From assembly GCA_023424965.1 (NCBI GenBank), contig JAFADI010000155.1, forward strand, positions 3,876-67,875: a stretch of DNA of 64,000 nucleotides, read 5' to 3'. The DNA is from Bacillota bacterium. GTDB lineage: Bacteria; Bacillota; Clostridia; Acetivibrionales; JAFADI01. The notes below the pieces were generated by a model. The model ran no database searches. It was not told where the DNA came from and was given only the letters and a program-made list of their open reading frames with translations. Both the position numbers and the translations under genes were made by a program. Positions 17,977-26,768 of the stretch are shown one piece after another (within the stretch, counting starts at the first letter, position 1; the number at the start of each line of letters is the position of its first letter).

Positions 17977-18870
17977 ATGGTATCAAAGAGAAATATAAAA
18001 AAATATTTGACGGGCTATATGTTCATTCTTCCCAACCTGCTCGGTTTTCTGATCTTTGTGCTGCTGCCGGTGGTATTTTCCTTCCTGCTGTCCTTTTGCG
18101 AATGGAATCTTTTTTCGGGAATCTCGGGCATACGGTTTATCGGGGTGAAAAACTTCCAGGAAATGGCCAAAAGCGAAATTGTATTGAAGTCTCTGGCAAA
18201 CAACCTTGTATTTTCACTTTTTACTGTGCTTTTTATCGTGGCGTTATCGTTGATGCTGGCACTGCTTTTAAATAGAAAGCTGATCGGGAAATCGGTTCTG
18301 CGGGGAATGTTCTTCTTTCCCTATGTATCCAATATCGTTGCAATCTGTATTGTGTGGATGGCATTATTCAACCGGGACAGCGGACCTATCAACATGCTGC
18401 TGGCAAACCTGGGAGTGTCTTCCGTGCCCGGCTGGCTTACCGATGGTGCCTGGGCGCTGCCGTCCATCATGATCGTGACCATTTGGATCAATGTGGGTTA
18501 TGTAATGGTGATCTACCTGGCCGGTCTGCAAGGAGTTCCGGAGGAACTGTATGAAGCGGCACAGATGGATGGGGCCAATGCATTGCAGAAATTCTTCAGT
18601 GTTACGCTGCCCTGCATATCTCCTACCACCTTTTTTGTCGTCATTATTACGTTGATAAATTCCTTCAAGGTGTTTGGCCCGGTCAATATCATGACCCAGG
18701 GGGGACCCGGCGATTCAACCTACGTACTGGTTTATTATATATTTATTACCGCCTTCAGGCATTATCGCATGGGTTATGGAGCCGCGATGGCCTGGCTGCT
18801 GTTCGTTATCATCTTTGCAATCACGCTTGTCCAGTGGAGAGGGCAAAAGAAATGGGTCAGTTATATGTAA
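17977..18870 (+). CDS. Sugar ABC transporter permease (UgpA/MalF type)
   Basis: A 297-residue inner-membrane permease with six predicted helices; the first begins near residue 15. The cytoplasmic EAA loop that contacts the ATPase is EELYEAAQMDGANALQKFF near residue 187. GGAGTG lies 7 nt before the ATG at 17977. The earlier in-frame ATG at 17920 is buried in a hairpin and would add a non-membrane tail. No ATPase gene is in the operon, so it probably uses a shared MsmX-type ATPase encoded elsewhere. Confidence 0.9.
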   Translation: MVSKRNIKKYLTGYMFILPNLLGFLIFVLLPVVFSFLLSFCEWNLFSGISGIRFIGVKNFQEMAKSEIVLKSLANNLVFSLFTVLFIVALSLMLALLLNRKLIGKSVLRGMFFFPYVSNIVAICIVWMALFNRDSGPINMLLANLGVSSVPGWLTDGAWALPSIMIVTIWINVGYVMVIYLAGLQGVPEELYEAAQMDGANALQKFFSVTLPCISPTTFFVVIITLINSFKVFGPVNIMTQGGPGDSTYVLVYYIFITAFRHYRMGYGAAMAWLLFVIIFAITLVQWRGQKKWVSYM

Positions 18871-18884
18871 ATGAGGAGACCGTT

Positions 18885-19724
18885 ATGGATAAGAGATTTG
18901 ACATGAGCAAAATCCGAAATATTACAGTGAGCCTTTTAACCGCAGTTATGGCCATCATTTGGATCGTTCCCTTCCTCTGGATGCTGTCCACATCCTTTAA
19001 GCCCAATACCCAGATTTTTGACTTTCCGGTGGCCTGGATACCGAAAACCCCCATCCTGGACAATTTTTCGGAGGTTTGGATGGGGAGGCATCCCTTTCAC
19101 ATATTCTATTTCAACTCTTTGCTGGTAACCCTGGTTACGGTGGTGGGTGCCGTTATGGTGAGTTCCATGGCGGCCTACGGCTTTGCAAGGCTGCAGTTTC
19201 CCGGGAGAGACGCCATCTTTCTGCTGTTTTTGGCAACGATGATGATTCCTACCCAGGTGACCTTGATCCCCAGGTTTGTGCTCTTTAACCTGATGGGTAT
19301 CCTGGATTCCCACTGGGCGTTGATTTTACCGGGGTTGTTCAACGTATTCTGTACCTTTCTCATGCGCCAGTTTTATCTGCAGATTCCTTTTGCGCTTTCA
19401 GAATCTGCCCAGCTGGACGGGGCCGGAGAGTTCAGAATCTGGTACCAGATTATCATGCCTCTGACAAAGCCGGCGCTGGTCACCATGGTGATATTGATTT
19501 TTACCTGGACCTGGAATGACTATGAAAATCCGTTGATATTCCTGACCAGCCAGAAGCTTTTCACCATCCCCCTGGGCTTGAACAACTTTATTGATGAATA
19601 CGGAACCCAATATGGGCCGATGATGGCTGCAGCCGTTTGTTCCCTGATCCCGATGTTCATTATATTCATTTCAGGGCAGAAATACTTTGTCGCAGGGGTG
19701 GCCTCTTCGGGCATCAAGGGGTAA
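18885..19724 (+). CDS. Sugar ABC transporter permease (UgpE/MalG type)
   Basis: A 279-residue second permease subunit with six predicted helices. Its EAA loop is ALSESAQLDGAGEFRIWY near residue 167, and the C-terminus ends close to a membrane helix as in MalG. The start at 18885 follows GAGGAG. The longer frame from 18834 would overlap the preceding permease and has no ribosome site. Confidence 0.9.
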   Translation: MDKRFDMSKIRNITVSLLTAVMAIIWIVPFLWMLSTSFKPNTQIFDFPVAWIPKTPILDNFSEVWMGRHPFHIFYFNSLLVTLVTVVGAVMVSSMAAYGFARLQFPGRDAIFLLFLATMMIPTQVTLIPRFVLFNLMGILDSHWALILPGLFNVFCTFLMRQFYLQIPFALSESAQLDGAGEFRIWYQIIMPLTKPALVTMVILIFTWTWNDYENPLIFLTSQKLFTIPLGLNNFIDEYGTQYGPMMAAAVCSLIPMFIIFISGQKYFVAGVASSGIKG

Positions 19725-19743
19725 TTTGGAAGGAGGAGACAGG

Positions 19744-21108
19744 ATGGAGTTTATCAGAGAAGAAGCAAGAAATGTTCCGGTCATTGACGATGTTGACGTT
19801 TGCGTGCTGGGCGGAAGCTGTACCGGTGTGTTTGCGGCGGTAAGGGCTGCAAGGCTGGGGGCAAAGGTTGCCATTGTGGAAAAACAGAATTGTTTCGGCG
19901 GTGTGGCTACCTCCGGCATGGTCAATATCTGGCACAGCCTGATGGACACGGAATACAGGCAGCAGGTGATTGCAGGCCTGACCGGAGAGGTGGTAGAACG
20001 CCTGGAAAAAAGAAATGCCGTCATCATCAAGGAAAAACAGCTGGATGCTTTTTTCTTAAACACCGAAGAATTAAAGATCGAATTGGATGAACTGATCCGG
20101 GAAGCGGGGGTCAAACCTTACCTGCATACCGCCTTTGCAGCCACGGCAGGTGAGGATGGGAGGCTTACGGCAGTGCTGGTCGAAAACAAATCCGGACGGG
20201 GGGCCATCAAAGCAAAGCTTTTCATTGATGCCACCGGGGATGGGGACGTATGCATACGGATGGGGTTGACGGGGATAGTCCCCGAAGTGCGGCAGCCTCC
20301 TACAACGGGTGCCAAAATCGTGGGGTTCGACTCGGAATTGTACGGGATGGCCTCCGTAGGAGGGTTTGATTTAAAAGAAGCCTTGCTGAGGTACGGTGAG
20401 GAATTCGGCCTTCCCGAGGGCTGGGGCTGGAGTTCGGAAATTCCCGGCGCCGAAGGCATTACTTTTCAGGCGATTACGCGGGTCTTCGGCGTGGATTGCG
20501 CGGAAGGAGCGTCGCTGACCCGGGCCGAAATGGAAGGACGCCGGCAGGTCCGCGCAGTGATGGACATGGTGCGCAAATACGGGCCAAAGGAGGCCAGGAT
20601 CGTTCTTCTGGGGCTCAGCTCCTATATCGGTATCCGGGAAACCAGGCACATTCAGTGCCTCTACCGTTTGACGGAGGTGGATGTCCTGCGGGGCATCCGG
20701 TTCCCGGATGCCATCGCAAACGGGACTTACCGTGTGGATATCCACCATGACGACAAACCGGGGGTGACCTTCCGGTATTTGGACGGCACCGAGGTCTATT
20801 TCAGAAGCGGTTATCCCAAGACCGTCGGACGCTGGCGGGAGGAAACGGCTCAAAATCCTACGTATTATCAAATCCCGTACCGTTCCATCGTACCTCTGGG
20901 TTCGAAAAATGTCCTGTGCTGCGGAAGAATGCTGGACGCAGACAAAGGTGCTTTTGGCGCTGCCAGGGTCATGGTGAACCTGAACCAGACGGGAGAAGCA
21001 GCCGGGGTGGCGGCATATCTGGCTTTGAATCATAACAGCTCCGTTTGTGAAATCGATGCGTCCGGTTTGCGCCGCGCACTGAAATCAGGAGGCTCAGCGA
21101 TTCTCTAA
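19744..21108 (+). CDS. FAD-dependent oxidoreductase (FAD_oxidored family)
   Basis: A 454-residue flavoprotein. The N-terminal Rossmann motif VCVLGGSCTGVFAAVRAARLG (about 20-40, consensus GxGxxG with Ser-Cys-Thr in the loop) is followed by EKQNCFGGVATSGM, and FIDATGDGD and NVLCCGRMLDA complete the FAD site. This PF12831-like family often sits at the end of carbohydrate ABC operons, as here, and probably oxidises or reduces a sugar-derived compound. The substrate is unknown. GGAGGAGACAGG precedes the ATG at 19744. Confidence 0.8.
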   Translation: MEFIREEARNVPVIDDVDVCVLGGSCTGVFAAVRAARLGAKVAIVEKQNCFGGVATSGMVNIWHSLMDTEYRQQVIAGLTGEVVERLEKRNAVIIKEKQLDAFFLNTEELKIELDELIREAGVKPYLHTAFAATAGEDGRLTAVLVENKSGRGAIKAKLFIDATGDGDVCIRMGLTGIVPEVRQPPTTGAKIVGFDSELYGMASVGGFDLKEALLRYGEEFGLPEGWGWSSEIPGAEGITFQAITRVFGVDCAEGASLTRAEMEGRRQVRAVMDMVRKYGPKEARIVLLGLSSYIGIRETRHIQCLYRLTEVDVLRGIRFPDAIANGTYRVDIHHDDKPGVTFRYLDGTEVYFRSGYPKTVGRWREETAQNPTYYQIPYRSIVPLGSKNVLCCGRMLDADKGAFGAARVMVNLNQTGEAAGVAAYLALNHNSSVCEIDASGLRRALKSGGSAIL

Positions 21109-21117
21109 AGCATGATT

Positions 21118-21202
21118 GAAAAATTAGTTCCCGTTTTTCGCGGGCCGCTTATCGGAAGGATACGCGGTGTAGCGAAATGATACGGGAAGTTATTTTTTCA
21201 AC
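21118..21202. repeat. Imperfect palindromic intergenic element
   Basis: TGAAAAATTAGTTCCCGT at 21118 is mirrored near 21186-21202 (ACGGGAAGTTATTTTTTCA), and TTTCGC and GCGAAA pair inside it. It may be the terminator of the ABC operon or another palindromic repeat; unlike a plain terminator it spans 85 bp. Confidence 0.5.
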
Positions 21203-21243
21203 ATGACTAAATTAATTTGGCGAATTGCTTTTGTGGGCATTGC

Positions 21244-21272
21244 TTGAAGTACCAAAGGCATAATGGTATAAT
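21244..21272 (+). promoter_or_regulatory. Sigma-A promoter of the SIMPL gene
   Basis: TTGAAG at 21244-21249 and TATAAT at 21267-21272 are 17 nt apart, 37 nt before the gene start. Confidence 0.7.
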
Positions 21273-21308
21273 AATTGTATATTTTGGTATTAAGGGGATT
21301 GAATACAT

Positions 21309-22049
21309 ATGGAAAATACAGTGAGGAAACGGTTTTCATGGGTTGTCGCCCTTATACTGGCACTTTCCCTGGTGCTGTCCACATCCATCGCAACCTATGG
21401 CTTCGTCAAGTCAAAGGCCCGTCAGAACACGGTAACGGTGACGGGTTCCGCGAAAAAACAGATCAAGTCCGATTTGATTGTGTGGAAGGGAAGCTTTTCC
21501 GCCCAGTCGCCGGATATCAGCACGGCTTACAACAAGCTGAAGAAGGACATGGAAAAGGTGACCAAGTACCTGACCGACAGCGGTATCCAGGAGAAGGACA
21601 TGAAGGTGAACCCCATTACCACCATTGAGAACCGCGTAGTACTTCCCAACGGCATGATGTCAAGCGCTGTGGAAAGCTACCGGTTGAACCAGGAAATCGA
21701 GGTGCGGTCTTCCGAGGTGGACAAGATCACCGACATCTCCAGGGAATCCACCAAGCTTATCAATGACGGGGTCCAGTTCCAGTCCATTCCACCCCAGTAT
21801 TTCTATACGAAGATTGCGGACTTGAAGGTGGATATGCTGGCTCTTGCCACAGAGGATGCCAGGAACCGGGCCCAGCAGATTGCGGAGAAGTCGGGGACAC
21901 AGCTAAAGAAGCTCAGTTCGGCAAAAATGGGGGTTTTCCAGATTACGCCCCTCTATTCCAATGAAATATCCGATTATGGCATAAACGACACCTCCTCCAT
22001 CGAGAAGGAGATCATGGCTGTAGTCAACTGTGTTTTTGAGACAAAATAA
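21309..22049 (+). CDS. SIMPL-domain (DUF541) exported protein
   Basis: A 246-residue protein with a signal anchor at about residues 10-33 and a SIMPL domain beginning VTVTGSAKKQIKSDLIVWKGSF. Members are periplasmic or surface proteins with a BP26-like fold that assembles into channels; their function is poorly known. It is a single-gene unit with its own promoter and terminator. Confidence 0.85.
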   Translation: MENTVRKRFSWVVALILALSLVLSTSIATYGFVKSKARQNTVTVTGSAKKQIKSDLIVWKGSFSAQSPDISTAYNKLKKDMEKVTKYLTDSGIQEKDMKVNPITTIENRVVLPNGMMSSAVESYRLNQEIEVRSSEVDKITDISRESTKLINDGVQFQSIPPQYFYTKIADLKVDMLALATEDARNRAQQIAEKSGTQLKKLSSAKMGVFQITPLYSNEISDYGINDTSSIEKEIMAVVNCVFETK

Positions 22050-22093
22050 CAGGATAGCTGCATTGCGTTTTACGGGTAGAGAATAATCACAGC

Positions 22094-22130
22094 AGAAGGC
22101 AGGAAGAAATCACCTGCCTTCTATTTTTTT
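22094..22130 (+). terminator. Rho-independent terminator
   Basis: AGAAGGCAGG (22094-22103) pairs perfectly with CCTGCCTTCT (22113-22122), followed by A and seven T. Confidence 0.85.
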
Positions 22131-22249
22131 GCTAAAAAATTGTTAAATTTATATCATATGCCATGCAAAAGTAGTATAATTTACAATATGCGATATTATT
22201 CGACAATTCTCAACCGTGATTCATCTAAAATTTACTAGGGGGGATTAGC

Positions 22250-24034
22250 ATGAGAAAGCTAAAGTACAAGCTGCTGTTATCGTTTTTAATTACATCTTCA
22301 ATATTTCTAGTACTATCCGGAACCTATAGCATTTTCAATCTTGTGCAGTTGAACAAGACAGAAACCTCCGCTATAAAAAAATTATTATTCGACGATTATG
22401 ATAATATGATCAAGAGTGAAGTCCAAACTGCACTTTCGGTACTGCAAACATACTATGATACATATAAGGAAGGCAAATTGACGGAGGAGGAGGCCAAGGA
22501 AGCGGCAATAAACACAATCAAGAAGCTGCGCTACGGTAAGGATGGGTACTTCTGGATTGACGACACAAAAGGCATCCTCATAGCCCATCCCATACTCCCG
22601 GAGCAGGAAGGACAGGACAGGAGCAGCCTCAAGGACCAGAACGGCGTAGAGCTAATTAAAGAGGTTCTGGAGGCGGCACTGGAGAATAAAAATTCCGGGT
22701 ATACGGATTTTATGTGGGAAAAGCCCCAGGACACCGGTACCGGAAAATTGAGCCCCAAAAGAGCCTATTCGGGTTTGTTTGAACCCTGGAACTGGGTGGT
22801 CAGCACAGGCAATTACGTGGATGACATCAACTGGCTGGTGGATTCCAGAGGCGCGGATTTAAGCGGCAATCTGAAAATAAACATCATCGCCGTTTCACTC
22901 TTTGTACTGGTCTCCATCGTGGCTGTCGGCATATTCGGGTTGATTTTCAGCAAAAAGATATCCGATCCCATCATCAAACTGGTGAAGGCCTTTGAGAAAA
23001 ATGAAGACGGGCAGATTACCATACAGGAAATAAAATTGAATTCCAAAGACGAGATCGGATTGCTGGCAAACACATTGAATGAAATGTCCCTGCAGGTCAA
23101 AAGCTTTATCCACGGGGTTATTGAAGAATCCGACAATGTGGGTGCCTCTGCAAACATTGTTGGTGAGAACATGTCTTCTCTGAATGCGCACATCGAAGAC
23201 GTTTTTGCCACGACGGAAGAGATTGCCGCAGGAATGGAGGAAACGGCGGCGTCGACCCAGGAGATGAATGCCACCATGGCAGAAATCGTGACTGCGGTGG
23301 AATCCATCGGGGTCAAAGCCCAGGAGGGAGCCATGTCGGTCAGGGAAATAAGCGGCAGGGCGAGCAGGCTGAAGACCAACCTTGTTTCTACGGTGGAAAA
23401 CAGCGGTTCAATCCTTAGGGAAACAAAGGAAAGACTGGACCAAGCCCTGGAGGAATCAAAATCCGTAGCCCAGATCAATGAGCTGACGGACGCCATTATG
23501 CAAATCACCAGCCAGACCAACCTGCTGGCCTTGAACGCGGCGATTGAAGCGGCACGGGCGGGTGAAGCGGGCAAAGGCTTTTCTGTGGTTGCCGAGGAGA
23601 TCAGAAAGCTGGCGGAGGATTCAAAAAATACTGCCGGTAAAATTCAGAATATCATTAAGATTGTCATCGGTTCCGTTGGCAATTTGTCCAGCACCTCAAC
23701 CCAGCTCATGGACTTTATGGCGGTGAATGTCAAAGACGACTACACTTTGATGCTGAAAGCATCCGACGAGTATAACGAAGATGCCAAAAACCTGGATATA
23801 CTGGTTTCCGACCTCAGTTCCACGGCGGAAGAGCTGAACGCCTCCATCCAGAATGTGATGAAGGCGGTGGAAGAGATCACCGGGGCGGCCAATGAAGGGG
23901 CGGAGGGCACCACCAACATCACCCAGAAAACCATGCTGATTACGGAGAAATCCAACGAACTGCTGGCACAGGCGGATAAATCGAAAAAATATTCTGAAAA
24001 TCTTATCGGCCTGGTATCAAAATTCCGGGTATAA
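22250..24034 (+). CDS. Methyl-accepting chemotaxis protein with Cache sensor
   Basis: A 594-residue chemoreceptor. Membrane helices at about 8-30 and 208-232 enclose a single-Cache (sCache_2-like) domain with [17 protein letters not shown] near residue 98. A HAMP segment follows, then a signalling domain whose hairpin tip reads [28 protein letters not shown] near 415-442. It is an isolated receptor gene; the ligand, possibly a small carboxylate given the Cache type, is a guess. GGGGGG precedes the ATG. It is the last gene before sigK. Confidence 0.92.
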   Translation: MRKLKYKLLLSFLITSSIFLVLSGTYSIFNLVQLNKTETSAIKKLLFDDYDNMIKSEVQTALSVLQTYYDTYKEGKLTEEEAKEAAINTIKKLRYGKDGYFWIDDTKGILIAHPILPEQEGQDRSSLKDQNGVELIKEVLEAALENKNSGYTDFMWEKPQDTGTGKLSPKRAYSGLFEPWNWVVSTGNYVDDINWLVDSRGADLSGNLKINIIAVSLFVLVSIVAVGIFGLIFSKKISDPIIKLVKAFEKNEDGQITIQEIKLNSKDEIGLLANTLNEMSLQVKSFIHGVIEESDNVGASANIVGENMSSLNAHIEDVFATTEEIAAGMEETAASTQEMNATMAEIVTAVESIGVKAQEGAMSVREISGRASRLKTNLVSTVENSGSILRETKERLDQALEESKSVAQINELTDAIMQITSQTNLLALNAAIEAARAGEAGKGFSVVAEEIRKLAEDSKNTAGKIQNIIKIVIGSVGNLSSTSTQLMDFMAVNVKDDYTLMLKASDEYNEDAKNLDILVSDLSSTAEELNASIQNVMKAVEEITGAANEGAEGTTNITQKTMLITEKSNELLAQADKSKKYSENLIGLVSKFRV

Positions 24035-24128
24035 AAAATTTTTTAAATAATATATTATTCTGTACAGGCACTTCATATTCCTTGTAAACATATATTTATA
24101 AGGTAGCCTATTTTTGGAGGTGCCTTTT

Positions 24129-24581
24129 TTGTTGCCACTATTTTCAACACTGTTTGAAGCTATCAATAATATCTTTTTCCTTGTCGGCTATGTCTCAAAT
24201 GCAAATTCCTTCCCCCAACCCTTACAACCTGAAGAAGAGCAGAAATATGTAGAAATGTACAAAAACGGATGCGAAGAGGCCAGAAATATATTGATCGAGC
24301 GGAATCTCCGCCTCGTCGCTCACATTGTAAAGAAGTACAACGCAACGGGCAATGACTGTGACGACCTGATATCCATCGGCACCATAGGGCTGATAAAAGC
24401 CATATCCACCTTTGACAGGGACAAAGGAACGAGGCTGGCAACGTATGCAGCAAGGTGCATTGAAAACGAGATATTCATGTCAATCCATATGCATCCGGCA
24501 GGTTTGTTGATATTCAGCGGAAGAGAGGATATTATGAATATGGCAAGACAAATTGACATTTTAAAGGTATATTATTTATAG
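24129..24581 (+). CDS. sigK: Sigma-K, 5' part, interrupted by the skin-like element
   Basis: This is the N-terminal half of the late mother-cell sporulation sigma factor (SpoIVCB part). A hydrophobic pro-sequence (LPLFSTLFEAINNIFFLVGY) would be removed by SpoIVFB. Then come FPQPL and sigma region 2 with RNLRLVAHIVKK and SIGTIGLIKAISTFD up to CIENEIFM. At codon 24477-24479 similarity to sigma-K ends, and the remaining 33 codons to the stop at 24581 are element DNA. The TTG at 24129, 8 nt after GGAGG, is the likely start; TTG at 24132 is possible. TCATATT and CATATATT upstream resemble sigma-E boxes but are too close together. Confidence 0.93.
   Translation: MLPLFSTLFEAINNIFFLVGYVSNANSFPQPLQPEEEQKYVEMYKNGCEEARNILIERNLRLVAHIVKKYNATGNDCDDLISIGTIGLIKAISTFDRDKGTRLATYAARCIENEIFMSIHMHPAGLLIFSGREDIMNMARQIDILKVYYL
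24468..24485 (+). other. Left junction (attL) of the skin-like element
   Basis: The codons GAG ATA TTC ATG TCA ATC align in register with GAA ATA CTG ATG CAA ATC at the right junction; ATA, ATG and AATC are identical. The crossover must fall in this stretch. The exact dinucleotide cannot be fixed from the sequence alone. Confidence 0.75.
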
Positions 24582-24610
24582 GGCATTCCACATCATACAG
24601 AGGTCAGACG

Positions 24611-25353
24611 ATGACGGTTGAAAAGATCAAACAATTGATTTCAGAAAGCCTGTTGTTAAAGGTTGTGCTGTCGGCCATGCTGGTAGCTTTGCTGGGAGTT
24701 TACTTCAAGGCTTTTTTACAACGGGAGTAAACTTTGAGGATACCTTTCTGAAAAAAGAAGTAGTGGCTTCCGACAGCCATTATAGGGGGACAAGTGCATA
24801 TGGTGGCATTCACATCACCGTGAAGGGGACAAAAAACGGTCAGACCAGCGCGGAGGTGGTTTACAGGCTGCCCAACAACATTGACAGGCAGTACACGGTG
24901 AATTTTAAAACTGCCGGCGACCGGGATTCCGGCATCGAGAACATCATGGATGAGCAGGGAACCATCGTTTTTGAGGGCCAATACGTAAAGGACAGCATGT
25001 TTTTGCTGGACAAGGATGGGAATCCGATGATACCGGACGATTTTGTCAACATCCGCATAAATGGAGAAACGCCCTTTACTTCAGAGTACACAGTCTCCCT
25101 GAAAAATGTGGCGGACATGGCAAGCTTCGCAAATGATACCATCCGCGGAAAATATGAGTTTTTGATCATCGCGCTTGTTATATTTGTTTTTACGGCAATC
25201 GACATCAAGTTCCCGCTTTTTTTCTTCACCATGAGAAATTTTCTGGAGGTGAGGGACCCTGAACCGTCGGATTTTTACCTGGCGATGCAAAGGGCATCCT
25301 GGTATATATCTCCGGTAATTATTCTAATCCTGATGATCGTGGCAATTGCCTGA
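24611..25353 (+). pseudogene. DUF6199-like membrane protein split by a -1 frameshift at a slippery site
   Basis: The first frame (24611-24730) encodes a helix, SAMLVALLGVYFKAF, then stops shortly after a run of six T. The -1 frame continues without a break from TTGVNFEDTFLKK to the stop at 25353, giving an extracytoplasmic domain, two membrane helices and a C-terminal PSDFYLAMQRASWY motif. The same PS-x-x-YL-x-x-x-R motif ends the protein at 32569. The switch occurs exactly at T TTT TTA read in zero frame, a canonical -1 slippery heptamer. Either one T was lost in the homopolymer or the frame change is programmed. Confidence 0.6.
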
Positions 25354-25394
25354 AGAGTTCTACATGCTTATTATTCTACAGAGGAGGTATTTTT

Positions 25395-25970
25395 ATGATG
25401 CTGAAAGAACTTGTTGCAAAAAACAGGACATACAGGAGGTTTTACCAGGAGGCCGCCATTGAGCGCAGTACCCTCGAAGAGCTGGTCGATCTGGCCAGAT
25501 TGTCTTCGTCGGGAGCCAATCTGCAGTCCTTGAAGTATGTTCTCTCCAATGAGCCGGAGAAAAATGCTTTGATTTTCCAGCACCTGAAGTGGGCCGGCTA
25601 CCTGGCGGATTGGGACGGGCCGGAAGAAGGGGAAAAGCCTTCGGCTTATGTTCTGATGCTGGGAGACAGGGAGATAAGCAAGAATGTATTCTGGGACCAT
25701 GGAATCGCGTGCCAGAGCATTCTTCTGGGAGCCTGCGAAAAGGGCCTGGGAGGCTGCATGTTTGCGTCGGTCAACCGGGAAAGCCTGAAAGAGCTGCTGG
25801 GTATTCCGGACAGGTATGAGCTCCTGCTGGTCATCGCTTTGGGAAAACCGAAGGAAATTGTGGCGCTGGAGCAAGTAAAGGAAGATGGAAACATCCGGTA
25901 CTGGAGGGATGAAAGCGGTGTCCACCACGTGCCTAAAAGAAAGCTGGAGGACGTGATACTGCCTCTGTAA
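25395..25970 (+). CDS. Nitroreductase-family flavoprotein
   Basis: A 191-residue FMN-dependent nitroreductase-like protein. It starts with LVAKNRTYRRFYQ, the family's N-terminal RSxRxF-type signature, has LVDLARLSSSGANLQSLKY for phosphate and FMN contact, and ends ALGKPKEIVALEQVKEDGNIRYWRDESG. It likely reduces nitro or quinone-like compounds with NAD(P)H; the substrate is unknown. A strong GAGGAGG precedes the ATG. It lies in the left part of the element and forms a possible operon with the next gene. Confidence 0.85.
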   Translation: MMLKELVAKNRTYRRFYQEAAIERSTLEELVDLARLSSSGANLQSLKYVLSNEPEKNALIFQHLKWAGYLADWDGPEEGEKPSAYVLMLGDREISKNVFWDHGIACQSILLGACEKGLGGCMFASVNRESLKELLGIPDRYELLLVIALGKPKEIVALEQVKEDGNIRYWRDESGVHHVPKRKLEDVILPL

Positions 25971-25998
25971 GCCTAATATTTTGCATTGGGAGGTATCG

Positions 25999-26613
25999 AT
26001 GAAATTTATTAAAAGAATCCCTTCCGCAGATGGCGAAATGTCGGCAAGGCTGATGGCGGAAGGCTGGAAAAGGGTAAAGGAGCCCCCGAATCTGTTGTAT
26101 TCCATCCTATGTTCCATACCCTTGATGGCGGTCAACGGCATTGTAACTTTTCTTGCCATAAAACCTTTTTATGACCCGCTTACCTCAATAATAAAAAGTC
26201 AGGCTGTGAGTTTTGAAATTAATATTGTTTCAATCGTTACAGTCCTGGCGAGCTTTTTTATACTTTTGGCAGCTCATGAATTTTTGCATGCCCTGTTTAT
26301 TCCGAATTTCATTTCTTCCGATAAAACCTGCTGGGGTATATCTGTGAACGGCGCTTTTGTGTTCACAACCGAAACATTGACCAGAACCAATTTTGTCATA
26401 ATTACCATTGCCCCATTTGTTTTCCTGTCCTTCCTCCTGCCTTTGGTTTTTGCCCTATCGGGTCTAATGACCGGATTGCTTTTTTTCCTTGCTGTTTTTA
26501 ATGCCATGGCATCTTCGGTGGACATTCTGAACCTGGTGCTTATTCTGGTCCAGATACCCCGGAAAGGACTTATTGTAAATAACGGATTTGAAACCTATTA
26601 CTACTGCCAGTGA
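25999..26613 (+). CDS. DUF3267-type membrane zincin-like protein
   Basis: A 204-residue protein with about four membrane helices. HEFLH at about residue 93 is a HExxH zinc motif embedded in AAHEFLHALF, as in the DUF3267 putative metalloprotease family. Helices at about 37-55, 75-95, 130-150 and 155-185 place the motif at a membrane surface. Peptidase activity is unproven. GGGAGG lies before the ATG at 25999, which I prefer to the in-frame ATG at 25981. Confidence 0.75.
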   Translation: MKFIKRIPSADGEMSARLMAEGWKRVKEPPNLLYSILCSIPLMAVNGIVTFLAIKPFYDPLTSIIKSQAVSFEINIVSIVTVLASFFILLAAHEFLHALFIPNFISSDKTCWGISVNGAFVFTTETLTRTNFVIITIAPFVFLSFLLPLVFALSGLMTGLLFFLAVFNAMASSVDILNLVLILVQIPRKGLIVNNGFETYYYCQ

Positions 26614-26768
26614 TGTGGAACAGTTTTATATAAAACGTGATGAAAAATGTGCTGTGTGGCGTCATAGGAAAGGAACTTTTTTCAAATTCGACCAGTCAAT
26701 ATATATTAATTCCCCAGGGATAAACGGCAGGATATATGGATGGATTTCGAGGCATAAAGGGTGGTAAT

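Noticed and set aside
24081..24110. Sigma-E promoter for sigK (TCATATT and CATATATT)
   Set aside because: The two boxes are only 9 nt apart, whereas sigma-E promoters have about 14 nt; I note it but do not annotate it.
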